NCBI RefSeq assembly: GCF_030864005.1
Contig: NZ_CP132976.1
Coordinates: 4,898,001 to 4,962,000 of the forward strand
DNA: 64,000 bases
Source: Achromobacter seleniivolatilans
GTDB lineage: Bacteria > Pseudomonadota > Gammaproteobacteria > Burkholderiales > Burkholderiaceae_B
Reading direction: 5' to 3'
The position numbers were made by a program, and so were the translations under genes. Below are positions 55,738 through 64,000 of the stretch, piece by piece. The notes under the pieces are model-generated. The model had not been told where the DNA came from, ran no database searches, and was given only the letters and a program-made list of their open reading frames with translations. Position 1 is the first letter of the stretch. Every line of letters begins with the position of its first letter.

Positions 55738-58596
55738 CTACCTGCTGAGATTGCGGCGCAGCAGCTTGCCCAGGTACTGCCCGGTGTGGCTTGCTTGCGT
55801 GGCCGCTACATCTTCCGGTGTGCCTTGGGCCACCACGTAACCGCCGCCATCGCCACCTTCCGGACCCATGTCGATGAGCCAGTCGGCGGTTTTGATGACG
55901 TCCAGATTGTGTTCAATGATGAGCACGGTGTTGCCGCTGTCGACCAACTGATTCAGCACTTGCAACAGTAGCTCGATATCGCGGAAATGCAAGCCTGTGG
56001 TGGGCTCGTCCAGGATGTACAGCGTGCGTCCCGTGCTGCGGCGCGACAGCTCTTGCGACAGCTTGACGCGTTGCGCTTCACCGCCCGACAGCGTGGTCGC
56101 GCTTTGGCCCAGGCGAATATAAGACAGACCGACATCGATCAGGGTATGCAGCTTGCGGGAAATGGCCGGCACGGATTCGAAATATTCCAGCGCCTGTTCC
56201 ACCGTCAGGTCCAGCACTTCGCTGATGTTGCGTCCGCGATAGCGGATTTCCAGCGTTTCACGGTTGTAGCGCTTGCCGTGACAGACGTCGCAGGGGACGT
56301 ACATGTCGGGCAGGAAGTGCATCTCGACCTTGACCACGCCATCGCCCTGGCAGGCTTCGCATCGGCCGCCCTTGACGTTGAAGCTGAAGCGGCCAGGATC
56401 GTAGCCGCGGGTGCGCGCTTCGGGCACGCCCGCGAACAATTCGCGGATGGGCGTGAACAGGCCGGTGTAGGTGGCGGGGTTGCTGCGCGGGGTGCGGCCG
56501 ATGGGACTTTGGTCGACGCTGATGATCTTGTCGAAGTTCTCCAGCCCCAGCATCGATACGTAGGGGGCGGGTTCACTTTGCGCATGATGCAGCTGGCGCG
56601 ACACGGCGACTGCCAGCGTGTCATTGATCAGCGTCGATTTGCCGGAACCGGACACGCCTGTCACGCAGACCAGGCGGCCCGCAGGCAGGCGCAGTTCCAC
56701 GTCTTTCAGGTTGTTCCCGCTGGCGCCGGTCAGGGTCAGCCAAGGCAGTTCGTCGTTGACGGGGCGTCGCGCAGGGATCGCGATCTCGCGCGCGCCGCTC
56801 AGGTATTGGCCGGTGAGGGAATTGGGATCGCGCTGCACGGTTTCAGGATCGCCCTGGGCCACCACTTCGCCGCCGTGTTCGCCCGCGCCCGGCCCCATGT
56901 CCACGACCCAGTCGGCCATGCGGATCATGTCTTCATCGTGCTCGACGACGATGACGCTGTTGCCCAGGTCGCGCAGGTGTTGAAGGGTGCCGATCAGACG
57001 ATCATTGTCACGCTGGTGCAAGCCGATGGACGGTTCGTCCAGCACGTACATCACGCCGGTCAGGCCCGAACCGATCTGGCTGGCCAGCCGGATGCGCTGC
57101 GCTTCACCGCCCGAGATCGTATCGGCGCTGCGGTCCAGCGACAGATAGTTCAGACCGACGTTATTCAGAAAGCTCAGTCGCGCCTCGATCTCACGCACGA
57201 TGCGCTGCGCGATCTCTTGTTTGGCGCCCGTCAGATTCAGGTCTCGGAACCACGTCAGGCAGGTCGACAGCGGCATGGCTTCGACTTCGTAGATTGCCTG
57301 GCCGTGGCGTTCGCCGCCGCGCGGGTCATGGCCAATCAGCACGTTGCGCGCTTCCGGGCGCAGCCGCGAACCGGCGCAGTCCGGGCAAGTCTTGATGTTG
57401 CGGTACTTGCCCAGCTCTTCACGCACGGTCGCCGAATCGGTTTCGCGCCAACGGCGTTCCAGGTTCGGGATGACGCCTTCGAAGGTGTGGCGCTTGACGG
57501 TGCTGCGGCCTTTTTCGTTCAGATAAAGGAAAGAGATTTCTTCTTCGCCCGAGCCGTACAGCACCTTGTCGCGCAGCGCTTCGGGGAGCTCTTCGTAGGG
57601 GGCTTCGATATCGAATTCGTAATGCGCGGCCAGGCTCGTCAACAGCGAATGCGTGAAGGCATTGCGGCGGTCCCAGCCACGGATGGCACCGGCGGAGAGA
57701 CTGAGTTCCGGGAAGGCGACCACGCGTTTCGGGTCAAAGAAACCCACCTGACCGATGCCGTCGCAACTGGGGCAGGCGCCCATCGGGTTATTGAAACTGA
57801 ACAGCCGCGGTTCCAGCTCGGGCAGGCTGTGGCTGCACACCGGGCAGGCATAGCGGCTGGAGAAGACCTGCTCGCGTTCGCTGTCCATGTCCAGCGCGAG
57901 CGCGCGCCCGTCGGCCAGCAGCAAGGCCGTTTCGAAGCTCTCTGCCAGACGCTGCTTGCTTTCGGGCTTGATGCGCAGCCGGTCGATCACGACATCGATG
58001 TCGTGTTTTTCGGTTTTCTTTAACGGCGCCATGCCGTCGATTTCCACCAGTTGCCCGTCAACCCGCAGGCGGACATAACCCTGCGCTTGCAGGCTGGCGC
58101 ATTCGTCTTCAAAGCTGCCTTTCTTGCCGCGCGCAATGGGCGCCAGCACAGCCAGGCGCGTCTCGGGCGTCCAGCCCAGCACCGCGTCCACCATCTGGCT
58201 GACGCTTTGCGCTTGCAGCGGCAGACCGTGGTCCGGGCAATAGGGCGTGCCCACCCGCGCGTAGAGCAGCCGCAGGTAGTCGTGGATTTCGGTGATGGTG
58301 CCGACCGTGGAGCGCGGGTTGTGCCCCGCAGCCTTTTGCTCGATCGAAATGGCCGGTGACAGGCCTTCGATCAGGTCCACGTCCGGCTTGTCCATCAGCT
58401 GCAGAAATTGGCGGGCGTAGGCAGAAAGGCTTTCTACGTAACGTCGTTGGCCCTCCGCGTACAGCGTGTCAAACGCCAGCGAAGACTTGCCCGAGCCGGA
58501 CAAGCCGGTGACGACCACCAGTTTGTGGCGCGGCAGGTCCAGCGAGACGTTCTTAAGGTTGTGGGTGCGTGCACCCCGAATGCGTATCGCGTCCAT
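55738..58596 (-). CDS. uvrA: UvrABC system protein A
   Basis: 952 residues. Damage-recognition ATPase of nucleotide excision repair. Two ABC modules: Walker [11 protein letters not shown] (near 32) and [10 protein letters not shown] (near 645), signatures [14 protein letters not shown] and [15 protein letters not shown], Walker B with LDEPSIGLH and LDEPTTGLH. Zinc modules [10 protein letters not shown]...CPSCDG and CEACQGDG...CDVCHG are complete. I searched the upstream region (58597-58773) for a CTGT-N8-ACAG LexA box and did not find one. Confidence 0.98.
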   Translation of the reverse strand: MDAIRIRGARTHNLKNVSLDLPRHKLVVVTGLSGSGKSSLAFDTLYAEGQRRYVESLSAYARQFLQLMDKPDVDLIEGLSPAISIEQKAAGHNPRSTVGTITEIHDYLRLLYARVGTPYCPDHGLPLQAQSVSQMVDAVLGWTPETRLAVLAPIARGKKGSFEDECASLQAQGYVRLRVDGQLVEIDGMAPLKKTEKHDIDVVIDRLRIKPESKQRLAESFETALLLADGRALALDMDSEREQVFSSRYACPVCSHSLPELEPRLFSFNNPMGACPSCDGIGQVGFFDPKRVVAFPELSLSAGAIRGWDRRNAFTHSLLTSLAAHYEFDIEAPYEELPEALRDKVLYGSGEEEISFLYLNEKGRSTVKRHTFEGVIPNLERRWRETDSATVREELGKYRNIKTCPDCAGSRLRPEARNVLIGHDPRGGERHGQAIYEVEAMPLSTCLTWFRDLNLTGAKQEIAQRIVREIEARLSFLNNVGLNYLSLDRSADTISGGEAQRIRLASQIGSGLTGVMYVLDEPSIGLHQRDNDRLIGTLQHLRDLGNSVIVVEHDEDMIRMADWVVDMGPGAGEHGGEVVAQGDPETVQRDPNSLTGQYLSGAREIAIPARRPVNDELPWLTLTGASGNNLKDVELRLPAGRLVCVTGVSGSGKSTLINDTLAVAVSRQLHHAQSEPAPYVSMLGLENFDKIISVDQSPIGRTPRSNPATYTGLFTPIRELFAGVPEARTRGYDPGRFSFNVKGGRCEACQGDGVVKVEMHFLPDMYVPCDVCHGKRYNRETLEIRYRGRNISEVLDLTVEQALEYFESVPAISRKLHTLIDVGLSYIRLGQSATTLSGGEAQRVKLSQELSRRSTGRTLYILDEPTTGLHFRDIELLLQVLNQLVDSGNTVLIIEHNLDVIKTADWLIDMGPEGGDGGGYVVAQGTPEDVAATQASHTGQYLGKLLRRNLSR

Positions 58597-58773
58597 CGGG
58601 CTCTTTTAAGCGGTTTCAAAGGCCAACTTGGTACTATAGCGCGCCGATCCCCCTTGCGTTTGGGGTAGTCCTTGAAGTTGGGCTGACCCGGGGGCCGGCG
58701 CCGCTTCGCCAGATCAGACCGCGCACGTGTGACAACCACGCGGGCGCGCCCTTGTCATTGTTGAAATTTCCGC

Positions 58774-59958
58774 ATGCCGGCAGACATCAAACTGAAATTG
58801 ACCCCTTCCGAACGCCGCGCCAGCGTCGCGCTGGCCGGCCTGTTTGCCGCGCGGATGCTGGGCCTGTTCCTGCTGCTGCCGGTGTTTGCCGTCGCAGCGG
58901 CCGGTATGCCGGGCGGGGATGACCCGGCACGCGTCGGGCTGGCGCTGGGCATGTATGGGCTGACTCAGGCCTTTATGCAGATTCCCTTCGGCATGGCGTC
59001 CGACCGCTGGGGGCGCCGTCCGGTCGTGCTGTTCGGTCTGCTGCTGTTCGTGGCCGGCAGTATCGTCTGTGCGCAGGCGACTGATGTGTATTGGATCACC
59101 ATTGGCCGCGCCATCCAGGGGGCGGGCGCCATTTCCGCCGCGGTCACCGCCTGGCTGGCCGACGCTACCCGGGACGAAGTGCGCACGCGTGCCATGGCGA
59201 TGGTTGGCGGGTCGATTGGTCTTTCGTTTGCGGTGTCGCTGGTGTTGTCGCCCGTGCTGGTGGGGTGGTGGGGCCTGTCAGGCCTGTTCTGGACCATCGC
59301 CTGTCTGGGCGTCATCTGCCTGGGCGTGGCGCGCTGGGTCGTGCCGGTGGTGCCGCGCACCCAGGCCCGCACCATGCAGGCCGCGAATCCGCGGTCAGTG
59401 CTGACTCATCGCGACCTGTTGCGCTTGAATTTCGGCGTTTTCGTACTGCATTTGATCCAGGTGTCGTTGTTTGTCGTCGTGCCTGCGCTGCTGGCCAAGG
59501 TGGGCGGCCTGGACGCGCGTGAGCTCTGGAAGGTTTATCTGCCGGTCATTCTGGTGTCCTTCGTGCTGATGGTGCCGGTGGTGTTCGTGGCGGAAAAGCG
59601 CCGCGCGCATCGCGGCGCATTGCGTGCCGCGGTTGCGGGGCTGGTGCTGGTGTGCGCCTTGCTGCCTGCGGCCAGCCACGGTTTTTACACGCTGGCCATC
59701 GCGTTGACCGGCTTTTTCGTAGCTTTCAACGTGTTGGAAGCCTTGCAGCCATCGCTGGTGTCCCGAGTGGCGCCGCAGGCGTACAAGGGCTTGGCGCTGG
59801 GTTTCTACAACACCGCCCAGGCGGCTGGCCTGTTCGCCGGTGGTGCGCTGGGTGGCTGGCTGGCGTCGCATTCAGGGGCCAGCGCGGTCTTCGTGGGCGC
59901 TGCCATCCTGTCGGCAATCTGGCTGGCTGTTACTTGGGCGCTCAGGCCACTGGCCTGA
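58774..59958 (+). CDS. MFS transporter
   Basis: 394 residues, 12 hydrophobic segments. The MFS loop 2-3 signature is GMASDRWGRRPVVLFG near residue 70, and GRAIQGAGAISAAVTAWLAD marks helix 4. It resembles the YajR-type drug:proton antiporter group, without the extra C-terminal domain. It is divergent from uvrA and followed by ssb, a neighbourhood common in betaproteobacteria. Substrate unknown. Confidence 0.88.
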   Translation: MPADIKLKLTPSERRASVALAGLFAARMLGLFLLLPVFAVAAAGMPGGDDPARVGLALGMYGLTQAFMQIPFGMASDRWGRRPVVLFGLLLFVAGSIVCAQATDVYWITIGRAIQGAGAISAAVTAWLADATRDEVRTRAMAMVGGSIGLSFAVSLVLSPVLVGWWGLSGLFWTIACLGVICLGVARWVVPVVPRTQARTMQAANPRSVLTHRDLLRLNFGVFVLHLIQVSLFVVVPALLAKVGGLDARELWKVYLPVILVSFVLMVPVVFVAEKRRAHRGALRAAVAGLVLVCALLPAASHGFYTLAIALTGFFVAFNVLEALQPSLVSRVAPQAYKGLALGFYNTAQAAGLFAGGALGGWLASHSGASAVFVGAAILSAIWLAVTWALRPLA

Positions 59959-60264
59959 AGCTGCCTCCCCGGGGGATGCGTCCCCGACATGGGTCGGAAA
60001 GTCGCTGATTGGGTCGTGAACTGCTGCCAACAGCCGGGAAATCCGTTTCCAGGACCGGGCAGCTTTGTCACTCTTCCCATTTGGCGTGGCGGACGCTTTT
60101 CGTCGATAATACGTACCAAATAGGGCTTCAACGGCATCGCCGGTCATCGCTACGATGACCGGCGTGTTTCATGAAGCCGGTCTTCAACATCGCTTTTTAT
60201 GTTGTTGCTGGCGCGCTCGCGGCAACGCACAGGCGCAGGCTGTCAACAACAGAGGGACATCGGC
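59959..60264 (+). promoter_or_regulatory. ssb promoter region and leader hairpin
   Basis: A 306-bp gene-free region. A candidate promoter is TTGGCG (60081-60086) and GATAAT (60105-60110), 18 bp apart. The leader then contains a strong hairpin, GCCGGTCATCG (60139-60149) pairing with CGATGACCGGC (60153-60163), with possible outer pairing of GGCTTCA and TGAAGCC. No LexA box was seen. Confidence 0.5.
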
Positions 60265-60786
60265 ATGGCATCGGTTAACAAAGTCATACTCGTGGGCAAT
60301 CTGGGACGTGACCCGGAAGTTCGCTACAGCCCGGACGGGGCGGCAATCTGCAATATGTCCATTGCCACGACCTCGTCCTGGAAGGACAAGGCCAGCGGCG
60401 AAAAGCGCGAAGAAACCGAATGGCACCGCGTCGTCATGTACAACCGCTTGGCTGAAATCGCCGGCGAATACCTGAAGAAAGGCCGTTCGGTCTACATCGA
60501 AGGCCGTCTGAAGACGCGCAAGTGGCAAGACAAGGACACCGGCGCTGACCGCTTCAGCACCGAAGTCGTTGCCGACCAGATGCAAATGCTGGGTGGCCGC
60601 GAAGACGGCGGTGGCGGTGGCGCAAGCTACGGCGGCGGCGGCGGTTACGACGACGCTCCGTCGCGTCCGCAACAACAACGCGCCCCGGCGCAACGCCCGG
60701 CGCCGCAACAGCGTCCGGCCCCCGCAGCAGCTCCGGCCAGCAGCGGCGCCAATCTGGCGGATATGGACGACGATATTCCGTTCTGA
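60265..60786 (+). CDS. ssb: Single-stranded DNA-binding protein
   Basis: 173 residues from the ATG at 60265 ([20 protein letters not shown]). OB fold to about residue 110 ([39 protein letters not shown]), then a Gly-, Gln- and Pro-rich disordered linker and the acidic tip MDDDIPF that recruits partner proteins. Binds ssDNA in replication and repair. Stands behind an MFS gene and next to uvrA. Confidence 0.97.
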   Translation: MASVNKVILVGNLGRDPEVRYSPDGAAICNMSIATTSSWKDKASGEKREETEWHRVVMYNRLAEIAGEYLKKGRSVYIEGRLKTRKWQDKDTGADRFSTEVVADQMQMLGGREDGGGGGASYGGGGGYDDAPSRPQQQRAPAQRPAPQQRPAPAAAPASSGANLADMDDDIPF

Positions 60787-60824
60787 TTCACGCCTGTGAC
60801 GCGTTTATCACGCGTCCTTCGCTA

Positions 60825-60851
60825 CAAAGCCCTCGCAATGCGAGGGCTTTG
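60825..60851 (+). terminator. Hairpin terminator after ssb
   Basis: CAAAGCCCTCGC (60825-60836) pairs perfectly with GCGAGGGCTTTG (60840-60851) over a 3-nt loop. The downstream tract (TCATTTG) is weakly T-rich. The rest of the 400-bp spacer to 61186 shows no gene I can support. Confidence 0.7.
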
Positions 60852-61186
60852 TCATTTGCGCGAATGAATAGCGGGATAGCGCATTCAGGTGCTTTCCCCA
60901 AAATCGCGGCTAATCACTTCTAGCCGCCACTTTCAGACAATTCGCCCCTGCTGTATGCGGGATTTCGGATTGATCCTAGAACCGGCGTGCCCTCCAGGCG
61001 TTACCGTTTCCGCTGGGTACTGAGCTGTACCCATGGCGTTCGCGAAACGGACTCCATCGATTCCCAGACGATCAGCTACGCCAGACTTCAGCGGCGCGTG
61101 GCTTGCCGTCGTTCGCGGCACATTCGTTCTGGCAGATCTACTACCTGCTGGCCATGTGTTGCAACTTGCACAAAGGAAGGCAGTAC

Positions 61187-62143
61187 ATGTTTTTACCTCG
61201 CATTCTTGGCTTGTCTCTGGTTTTGAGCGCTGGTGTGATGCTGGCCGGTTGCGGCGATGACGATGCCAAATCACAGGCTGCTCCTGCTGCCGCTGCTGCC
61301 GCCAAATCGAGCTCTGCCCAGGCCGAAATCACCAAGTACAACAGCTACGTGGATGCGGCCAACAGCATTACCTCGTCTTTCGGAGAGATGCTGGGGAAAT
61401 ATGAGCAGTACGCGCTGCCCGAACTCAAGAGTGGCGAACCGCTGAAGAGTTTTGCCGTCCAGACCGATGGCCATGTGGACCGCGTCAAGGCAAGGCTGGA
61501 CAAGGCCCTGGAGCAGGACGTGGCCATCGCCGAGCTCGATGGCCCGGCCAAAGCTTTTTCGGAAGCCTTGGGTACCCTGGCGCCCCTCAGCCGGGAATTG
61601 GCGAACTACGCCAGCTCGCGGGCCTATATGGCAGATAACGGAGCGCTGGCGCGAGAGAAGAGTCCGGCCTATGTCGCGGCCTTGACCGAAGCGGCCAAAA
61701 CCGAGGCCGCGTTTTTCCGGGGTATGTCTGAAAAAGATCTGGCCAACGTCAAGGCAACCTTCACCGCCGCCGAAAAAGACACGTTCAACTACTACCGCGC
61801 TGGGCTGGTCTACTACGGCAAAGCCAGTCTGGCCGAAGCCGATGGCATTTTTGAGGGCACTGGACTGGGAGAGCGGCAGGCCGCGTTCAAGCAGGCGCTG
61901 GACAGCATGAATGAGATGGCGTTGGGGTACGACAAAACGGGTCCCAAAAGCGATTTGTCCGGTTGCAGTAGCCACATCAACGGATACCTCGCTGCGGGCC
62001 GCACGGTGCTGGAGCATTCTGCTGACGGCACGTACGGCAAGCCCAAGGGTTTTGCCCTTACCAGCACCATGGACAGTGATGGGTCCCGGTTGCGCCAGAA
62101 TTTTTCCAACATGATCACTACCTTCAACCAGCGGCGCTGCTGA
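61187..62143 (+). CDS. DUF3829 (YiiG-type) lipoprotein
   Basis: 318 residues from the ATG at 61187, which has AAGGAAGG; longer upstream frame is not signal-like. Signal peptide with lipobox GVMLAGCGDDD (Cys near 22), an Ala-rich linker, then a mostly helical domain (QAEITKYNSYVDAANSITSS, LANYASSRAYMADNGALARE, FNYYRAGLVYYGKASLAEAD) typical of the DUF3829/YiiG group. Function is unknown; it is probably attached to a membrane and faces the periplasm. Stands alone between ssb and the DUF4148 cluster. Confidence 0.8.
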   Translation: MFLPRILGLSLVLSAGVMLAGCGDDDAKSQAAPAAAAAAKSSSAQAEITKYNSYVDAANSITSSFGEMLGKYEQYALPELKSGEPLKSFAVQTDGHVDRVKARLDKALEQDVAIAELDGPAKAFSEALGTLAPLSRELANYASSRAYMADNGALAREKSPAYVAALTEAAKTEAAFFRGMSEKDLANVKATFTAAEKDTFNYYRAGLVYYGKASLAEADGIFEGTGLGERQAAFKQALDSMNEMALGYDKTGPKSDLSGCSSHINGYLAAGRTVLEHSADGTYGKPKGFALTSTMDSDGSRLRQNFSNMITTFNQRRC

Positions 62144-62285
62144 TTTGCCCTGAGTAGTCTCTTAGGCTTGGCTGCCTGTGACTTTGGTGTCCAGGCCGCT
62201 TACAAAGCAGACTCCATGCGGCCTTACGGTTTCCGCAAGGAGTCTGCAATTACCACGCGGAAATATTTCGTTTCACTAAAGTCTA

Positions 62286-62315
62286 TTGCGCTATCTATCT
62301 AGTAGTAGGTAAGAT
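62286..62315 (+). promoter_or_regulatory. Candidate promoter of the first DUF4148 gene
   Basis: TTGCGC (62286-62291) and TAAGAT (62310-62315) are 18 bp apart, and the inverted repeat at 62295-62312 fills the spacer and touches the -10, ideal for repression by steric block. Region 62144-62462 is otherwise gene-free. Confidence 0.5.
62295..62312. promoter_or_regulatory. TetR-type operator, site 1
   Basis: Inverted repeat CTATCTA-GTAG-TAGGTAA; one mismatch-type difference between arms (CTATCTA versus TTACCTA). About 150 bp upstream of the first DUF4148 start and inside its candidate promoter. Confidence 0.65.
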
Positions 62316-62401
62316 TCATCCATCGACGCAGCGAACCAAACAAACCGCCAGACGCCGAAGCCAGAAATACAGTAGGACCGCTTTTTTATTTATCTAGCTG
62401 T

Positions 62402-62419
62402 CTACCTATAAGTAGATAG
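62402..62419. promoter_or_regulatory. TetR-type operator, site 2
   Basis: Inverted repeat CTACCTA-TAAG-TAGATAG, about 44 bp upstream of the first DUF4148 start codon. Partial extra half-sites (TATCTAG) lie just to its left at 62391-62397. Confidence 0.7.
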
Positions 62420-62462
62420 TTTAATCGAAACTCACTTTGAAATCGTTATCTGGAGATCAACC

Positions 62463-62774
62463 ATGAAGACCCTCGTATCCGCCCTGATCCTGTCCGCCTC
62501 GTTCATTGGCGCCGCCCAAGCTGGCGAGCTGGACTATCCGCCCGCCCTGAACACCCAAAGCACTGTTACCCGCGCCCAAGTACAGCAAGAACTGGCAGCG
62601 GCCCGCGCCAACGGTGAACTCGTGTCCGGTGAAGAAGGTTATGCCGCCACGGCTTTCGCTTCTGCCAGCACCAGCAACAAGACCCGCGCCCAAGTGACGC
62701 AAGAATTGGCCGCCGCCCGTGCTCAAGGTTTGACCGAAAGCGGTGAATTGGATTACCCGCCCGTTCAAGGCTGA
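62463..62774 (+). CDS. DUF4148 exported protein, copy 1
   Basis: 103 residues with a signal peptide (MKTLVSALILSASFIGAAQA), so the mature protein has about 83. The mature part begins GELDYPPALNTQS and ends SGELDYPPVQG, and contains two copies of the module TRAQVxQELAAARAxG (about residues 36-51 and 75-90). This is the DUF4148 pattern, widespread and multi-copy in Burkholderiales, of unknown function and probably periplasmic. TCTGGAGATCAACC precedes the ATG, identical to copy 2. Operator-like repeats lie upstream. Confidence 0.85.
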   Translation: MKTLVSALILSASFIGAAQAGELDYPPALNTQSTVTRAQVQQELAAARANGELVSGEEGYAATAFASASTSNKTRAQVTQELAAARAQGLTESGELDYPPVQG

Positions 62775-62790
62775 ATTTTTGACTCTTTAT

Positions 62791-62808
62791 CTATCTAGTC
62801 ATAGATAG
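62791..62808. promoter_or_regulatory. TetR-type operator, site 3
   Basis: Perfect inverted repeat CTATCTA-GTCA-TAGATAG in the 75-bp gap between the two DUF4148 genes, 42 bp before the second start codon. Confidence 0.75.
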
Positions 62809-62849
62809 CGTTCCATCCAACCCACATCGATCCAATCTGGAGATCAACC

Positions 62850-63161
62850 ATGAAGACCCTCGTATCCGCCCTGATTTTGTCCGCCTCGTTCATTGGCGCC
62901 GCTCAAGCCGGTGAACTGGATTACCCGCCCGCACTGAACACGCAGAGCTCGGTAACCCGCGCCCAAGTGCAACAAGAGCTGGCTTCTGCTCGTGCTCAAG
63001 GCCAACTGGTATCCGGCGAAGAAGGTTATGCCGCCACGACGCTGACCGCTGCCACTACCGGCGAGAAGACGCGCGCTCAGGTGCAGCAAGAACTGGCTGC
63101 CGCCCGTGCACAAGGCCTGACCGAAAGCGGCGAGCTGCAATACCCGCCCGTGCAAGGCTAA
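62850..63161 (+). CDS. DUF4148 exported protein, copy 2
   Basis: 103 residues. By eye it differs from copy 1 at about 13 positions, mostly in the middle linker (residues 60-75); the signal peptide is identical. The same two TRAQVQQELAxARAQG modules and terminal GELxYPP repeats occur. The ribosome site and start region are identical to copy 1, so the pair arose by a recent tandem duplication that included the control region. It has its own operator-like repeat 42 bp upstream. Confidence 0.85.
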   Translation: MKTLVSALILSASFIGAAQAGELDYPPALNTQSSVTRAQVQQELASARAQGQLVSGEEGYAATTLTAATTGEKTRAQVQQELAAARAQGLTESGELQYPPVQG

Positions 63162-63177
63162 ACAGGATGCCGGCACA

Positions 63178-63220
63178 TGCGAACCCCGGGGGGCGGAAAG
63201 TTTTCCGGCCGGGGTTCGCA
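63178..63220 (+). terminator. Long hairpin after the DUF4148 pair
   Basis: TGCGAACCCCGG (63178-63189) pairs perfectly with CCGGGGTTCGCA (63209-63220), with an inner CGGAA/TTCCG helix. No T-run follows. It lies 16 bp after the second DUF4148 stop and probably stabilises or ends the transcript. Confidence 0.5.
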
Positions 63221-63265
63221 CGGGCGTTCCGGCCCGCTTGCTTAGGGCGGCCACCGATGACGAAC

Positions 63266-63283
63266 CGACCTATTAGTAGGTAA
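63266..63283. promoter_or_regulatory. TetR-type operator, site 4, before tetR gene
   Basis: CGACCTA-TTAG-TAGGTAA, with core ACCTA-TTAG-TAGGT fully palindromic. It ends 9 bp before the TetR-family start codon and overlaps a TAATAT that could be its -10, indicating autoregulation. Confidence 0.75.
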
Positions 63284-63292
63284 TATTCAGCC

Positions 63293-63880
63293 ATGGACAC
63301 TCCCAACACGACCCGCGAACTGCTTCTGGCCCACGCCGAGAAGTTGATCCGCACACGCGGCTGCAATGGTTTCAGCTATCGAGACCTGGCTGAACATGTG
63401 GGCGTAAAGACGTCCAGCATTCACTATTACTTTCCGGGCAAAGACGACCTGCTGTACGAGGCGGTCGAGGCCTATAGCGCACGCGCGCTGGGTTCGGTGC
63501 GAGCCATTGATACGGCGCTGCCCGCGCAGGAGCAGCTTGAGCAATACCTGTCGATGATGGAGTCGCGCGCCTGTGGCTCTGGCGAACTCTGCTTGGGCGG
63601 CATGCTCGCGGCCGATATCATGAGCCTGTCCGATCGCGTACGCGGCGCATTGCAAGGCTTCTTCCGCGCGCATGAAGTGTGGCTGGCGCGTGTGTTGGCC
63701 GAAGGCGCCGCGCAAGGAAGTTTGAAATTTTCGGGCACGTCCGAAGCTGCGGGCCGCGCCGTGTTTGCGACCGTGCAGGGCTGCCTGCTCGTGTCTCGCT
63801 TGTTTCAGCAGCCGCCTGCGCTGTGCGAAGCGATCAGCACCTTGTATGTCGAGTGCGACAAGGCTGGCAAATCCGCCTGA
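63293..63880 (+). CDS. TetR-family transcriptional regulator
   Basis: 195 residues from the ATG at 63293. N-terminal HTH TRELLLAHAEKLIRTRGCNG, then FSYRDLAEHVGVKTSSIHYYFPGKDDLLYEAV with the recognition helix. The C-terminal ligand domain carries C94 and C100 (SRACGSGELCLGGMLAAD); a Cys in this region is used for electrophile sensing in NemR-type relatives, so redox or reactive-compound sensing is possible (inference). The same inverted repeat lies before this gene and before both DUF4148 genes, so it is probably their repressor and its own. Confidence 0.9.
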   Translation: MDTPNTTRELLLAHAEKLIRTRGCNGFSYRDLAEHVGVKTSSIHYYFPGKDDLLYEAVEAYSARALGSVRAIDTALPAQEQLEQYLSMMESRACGSGELCLGGMLAADIMSLSDRVRGALQGFFRAHEVWLARVLAEGAAQGSLKFSGTSEAAGRAVFATVQGCLLVSRLFQQPPALCEAISTLYVECDKAGKSA

Positions 63881-63913
63881 CGGGCAGCTCGCTTACGCGA
63901 GCGCTTCACCACT

Positions 63914-63942
63914 ACGGCCGCCTGCATGTGCAAGGCGGCCGT
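63914..63942. terminator. Hairpin between tetR and the next minus-strand gene
   Basis: ACGGCCGCCT (63914-63923) pairs with AGGCGGCCGT (63933-63942). It lies between two convergent stops; flanks are only weakly T-rich. Confidence 0.6.
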
Positions 63943-63956
63943 TGTCATTTCAAGAT

Positions 63957-64000
63957 TCAGACCTGCAGGGCCCGCGCCATATCCACGCTGGTACGTTCCT
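63957..64000 (-). CDS. 3' end of an unidentified gene
   Basis: Reading leftward, one frame gives ERTSVDMARALQV followed by TGA (complement of 63957-63959). The composition is protein-like and its position behind a convergent hairpin suits a gene end, but 14 codons are too few to name it. Confidence 0.4.
   Translation of the reverse strand, partial: ERTSVDMARALQV

Noticed and set aside
55987..58023. Open frame of about 680 codons opposite uvrA
   Set aside because: Antisense shadow of uvrA with repetitive Ala/Arg/His-rich composition.
58597..58773. LexA box in front of uvrA
   Set aside because: No CTGT-N8-ACAG pattern found by eye in the spacer; nor in front of ssb.

Overview
The window is chromosomal DNA of a GC-rich betaproteobacterium of the order Burkholderiales. 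It is most likely an Alcaligenaceae member of the Achromobacter/Bordetella type. The clues are infA lying between secY and rpmJ, a long Gly/Arg-rich tail on S3, System II cytochrome c maturation (ResB/CcsA), tandem DUF4148 exported proteins, and a uvrA-MFS-ssb neighbourhood. This assignment is inference from gene content and protein recognition; no search was run. I see no rRNA, tRNA, CRISPR array, transposase, integrase or phage gene.

Layout. (1) 1-3700: an envelope-signalling module. On the minus strand an OmpR-type response regulator precedes a LysM-FecR protein and a CHASE2 sensor that runs off the left edge. On the plus strand a divergent response regulator has a degenerate receiver. (2) 4215-9004: the str operon rpsL-rpsG-fusA-tuf, then rpsJ, from a strong TTGACA-type promoter and a leader of about 290 nt. 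(3) 9109-9915: an opposite-strand aspartate dehydrogenase separates rpsJ from the rest of the S10 operon. (4) 10368-15134: rplC-D-W-B, rpsS, rplV, rpsC, rplP, rpmC, rpsQ, ending at a strong terminator. (5) 15239-28080: about 13 kb of accessory genes between the S10 and spc operons. These are two small exported coiled-coil proteins, a LIV-type ABC importer with an alpha/beta hydrolase and an AraC regulator, a large calcineurin-like lipoprotein, an aldehyde dehydrogenase and an LpxO-like dioxygenase. (6) 28495-37541: the spc and alpha operons, rplN to rplQ, including secY, infA, rpmJ and rpoA, with a new promoter and a structured leader in front.

(7) 37653-49530: HIT protein, cutA, dsbD, a DMT exporter, hemB and engB, then cytochrome c4, resB and ccsA, then lysA, lptM and cyaY. 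DsbD (electron delivery to the periplasm), HemB (haem synthesis) and ResB/CcsA (haem attachment to apocytochromes) form a haem and cytochrome c neighbourhood. (8) 49582-58596: PBP1A, aroK-aroB-dgt, a glutathione S-transferase and uvrA. (9) 58774-64000: an MFS transporter, ssb, a DUF3829 lipoprotein, two near-identical DUF4148 proteins and a TetR regulator, then the 3' end of an unknown minus-strand gene.

The most distinctive signal is at the right end. Four copies of an 18-bp inverted repeat (arms close to CTAYCTA, 4-bp spacer) sit in front of both DUF4148 genes and in front of the TetR gene. This looks like a small self-contained regulon that controls duplicated exported proteins of unknown function. 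The CHASE2/LysM-FecR/regulator module with its degenerate partner, and the two interruptions of the ribosomal protein superoperon, are the next most interesting features.
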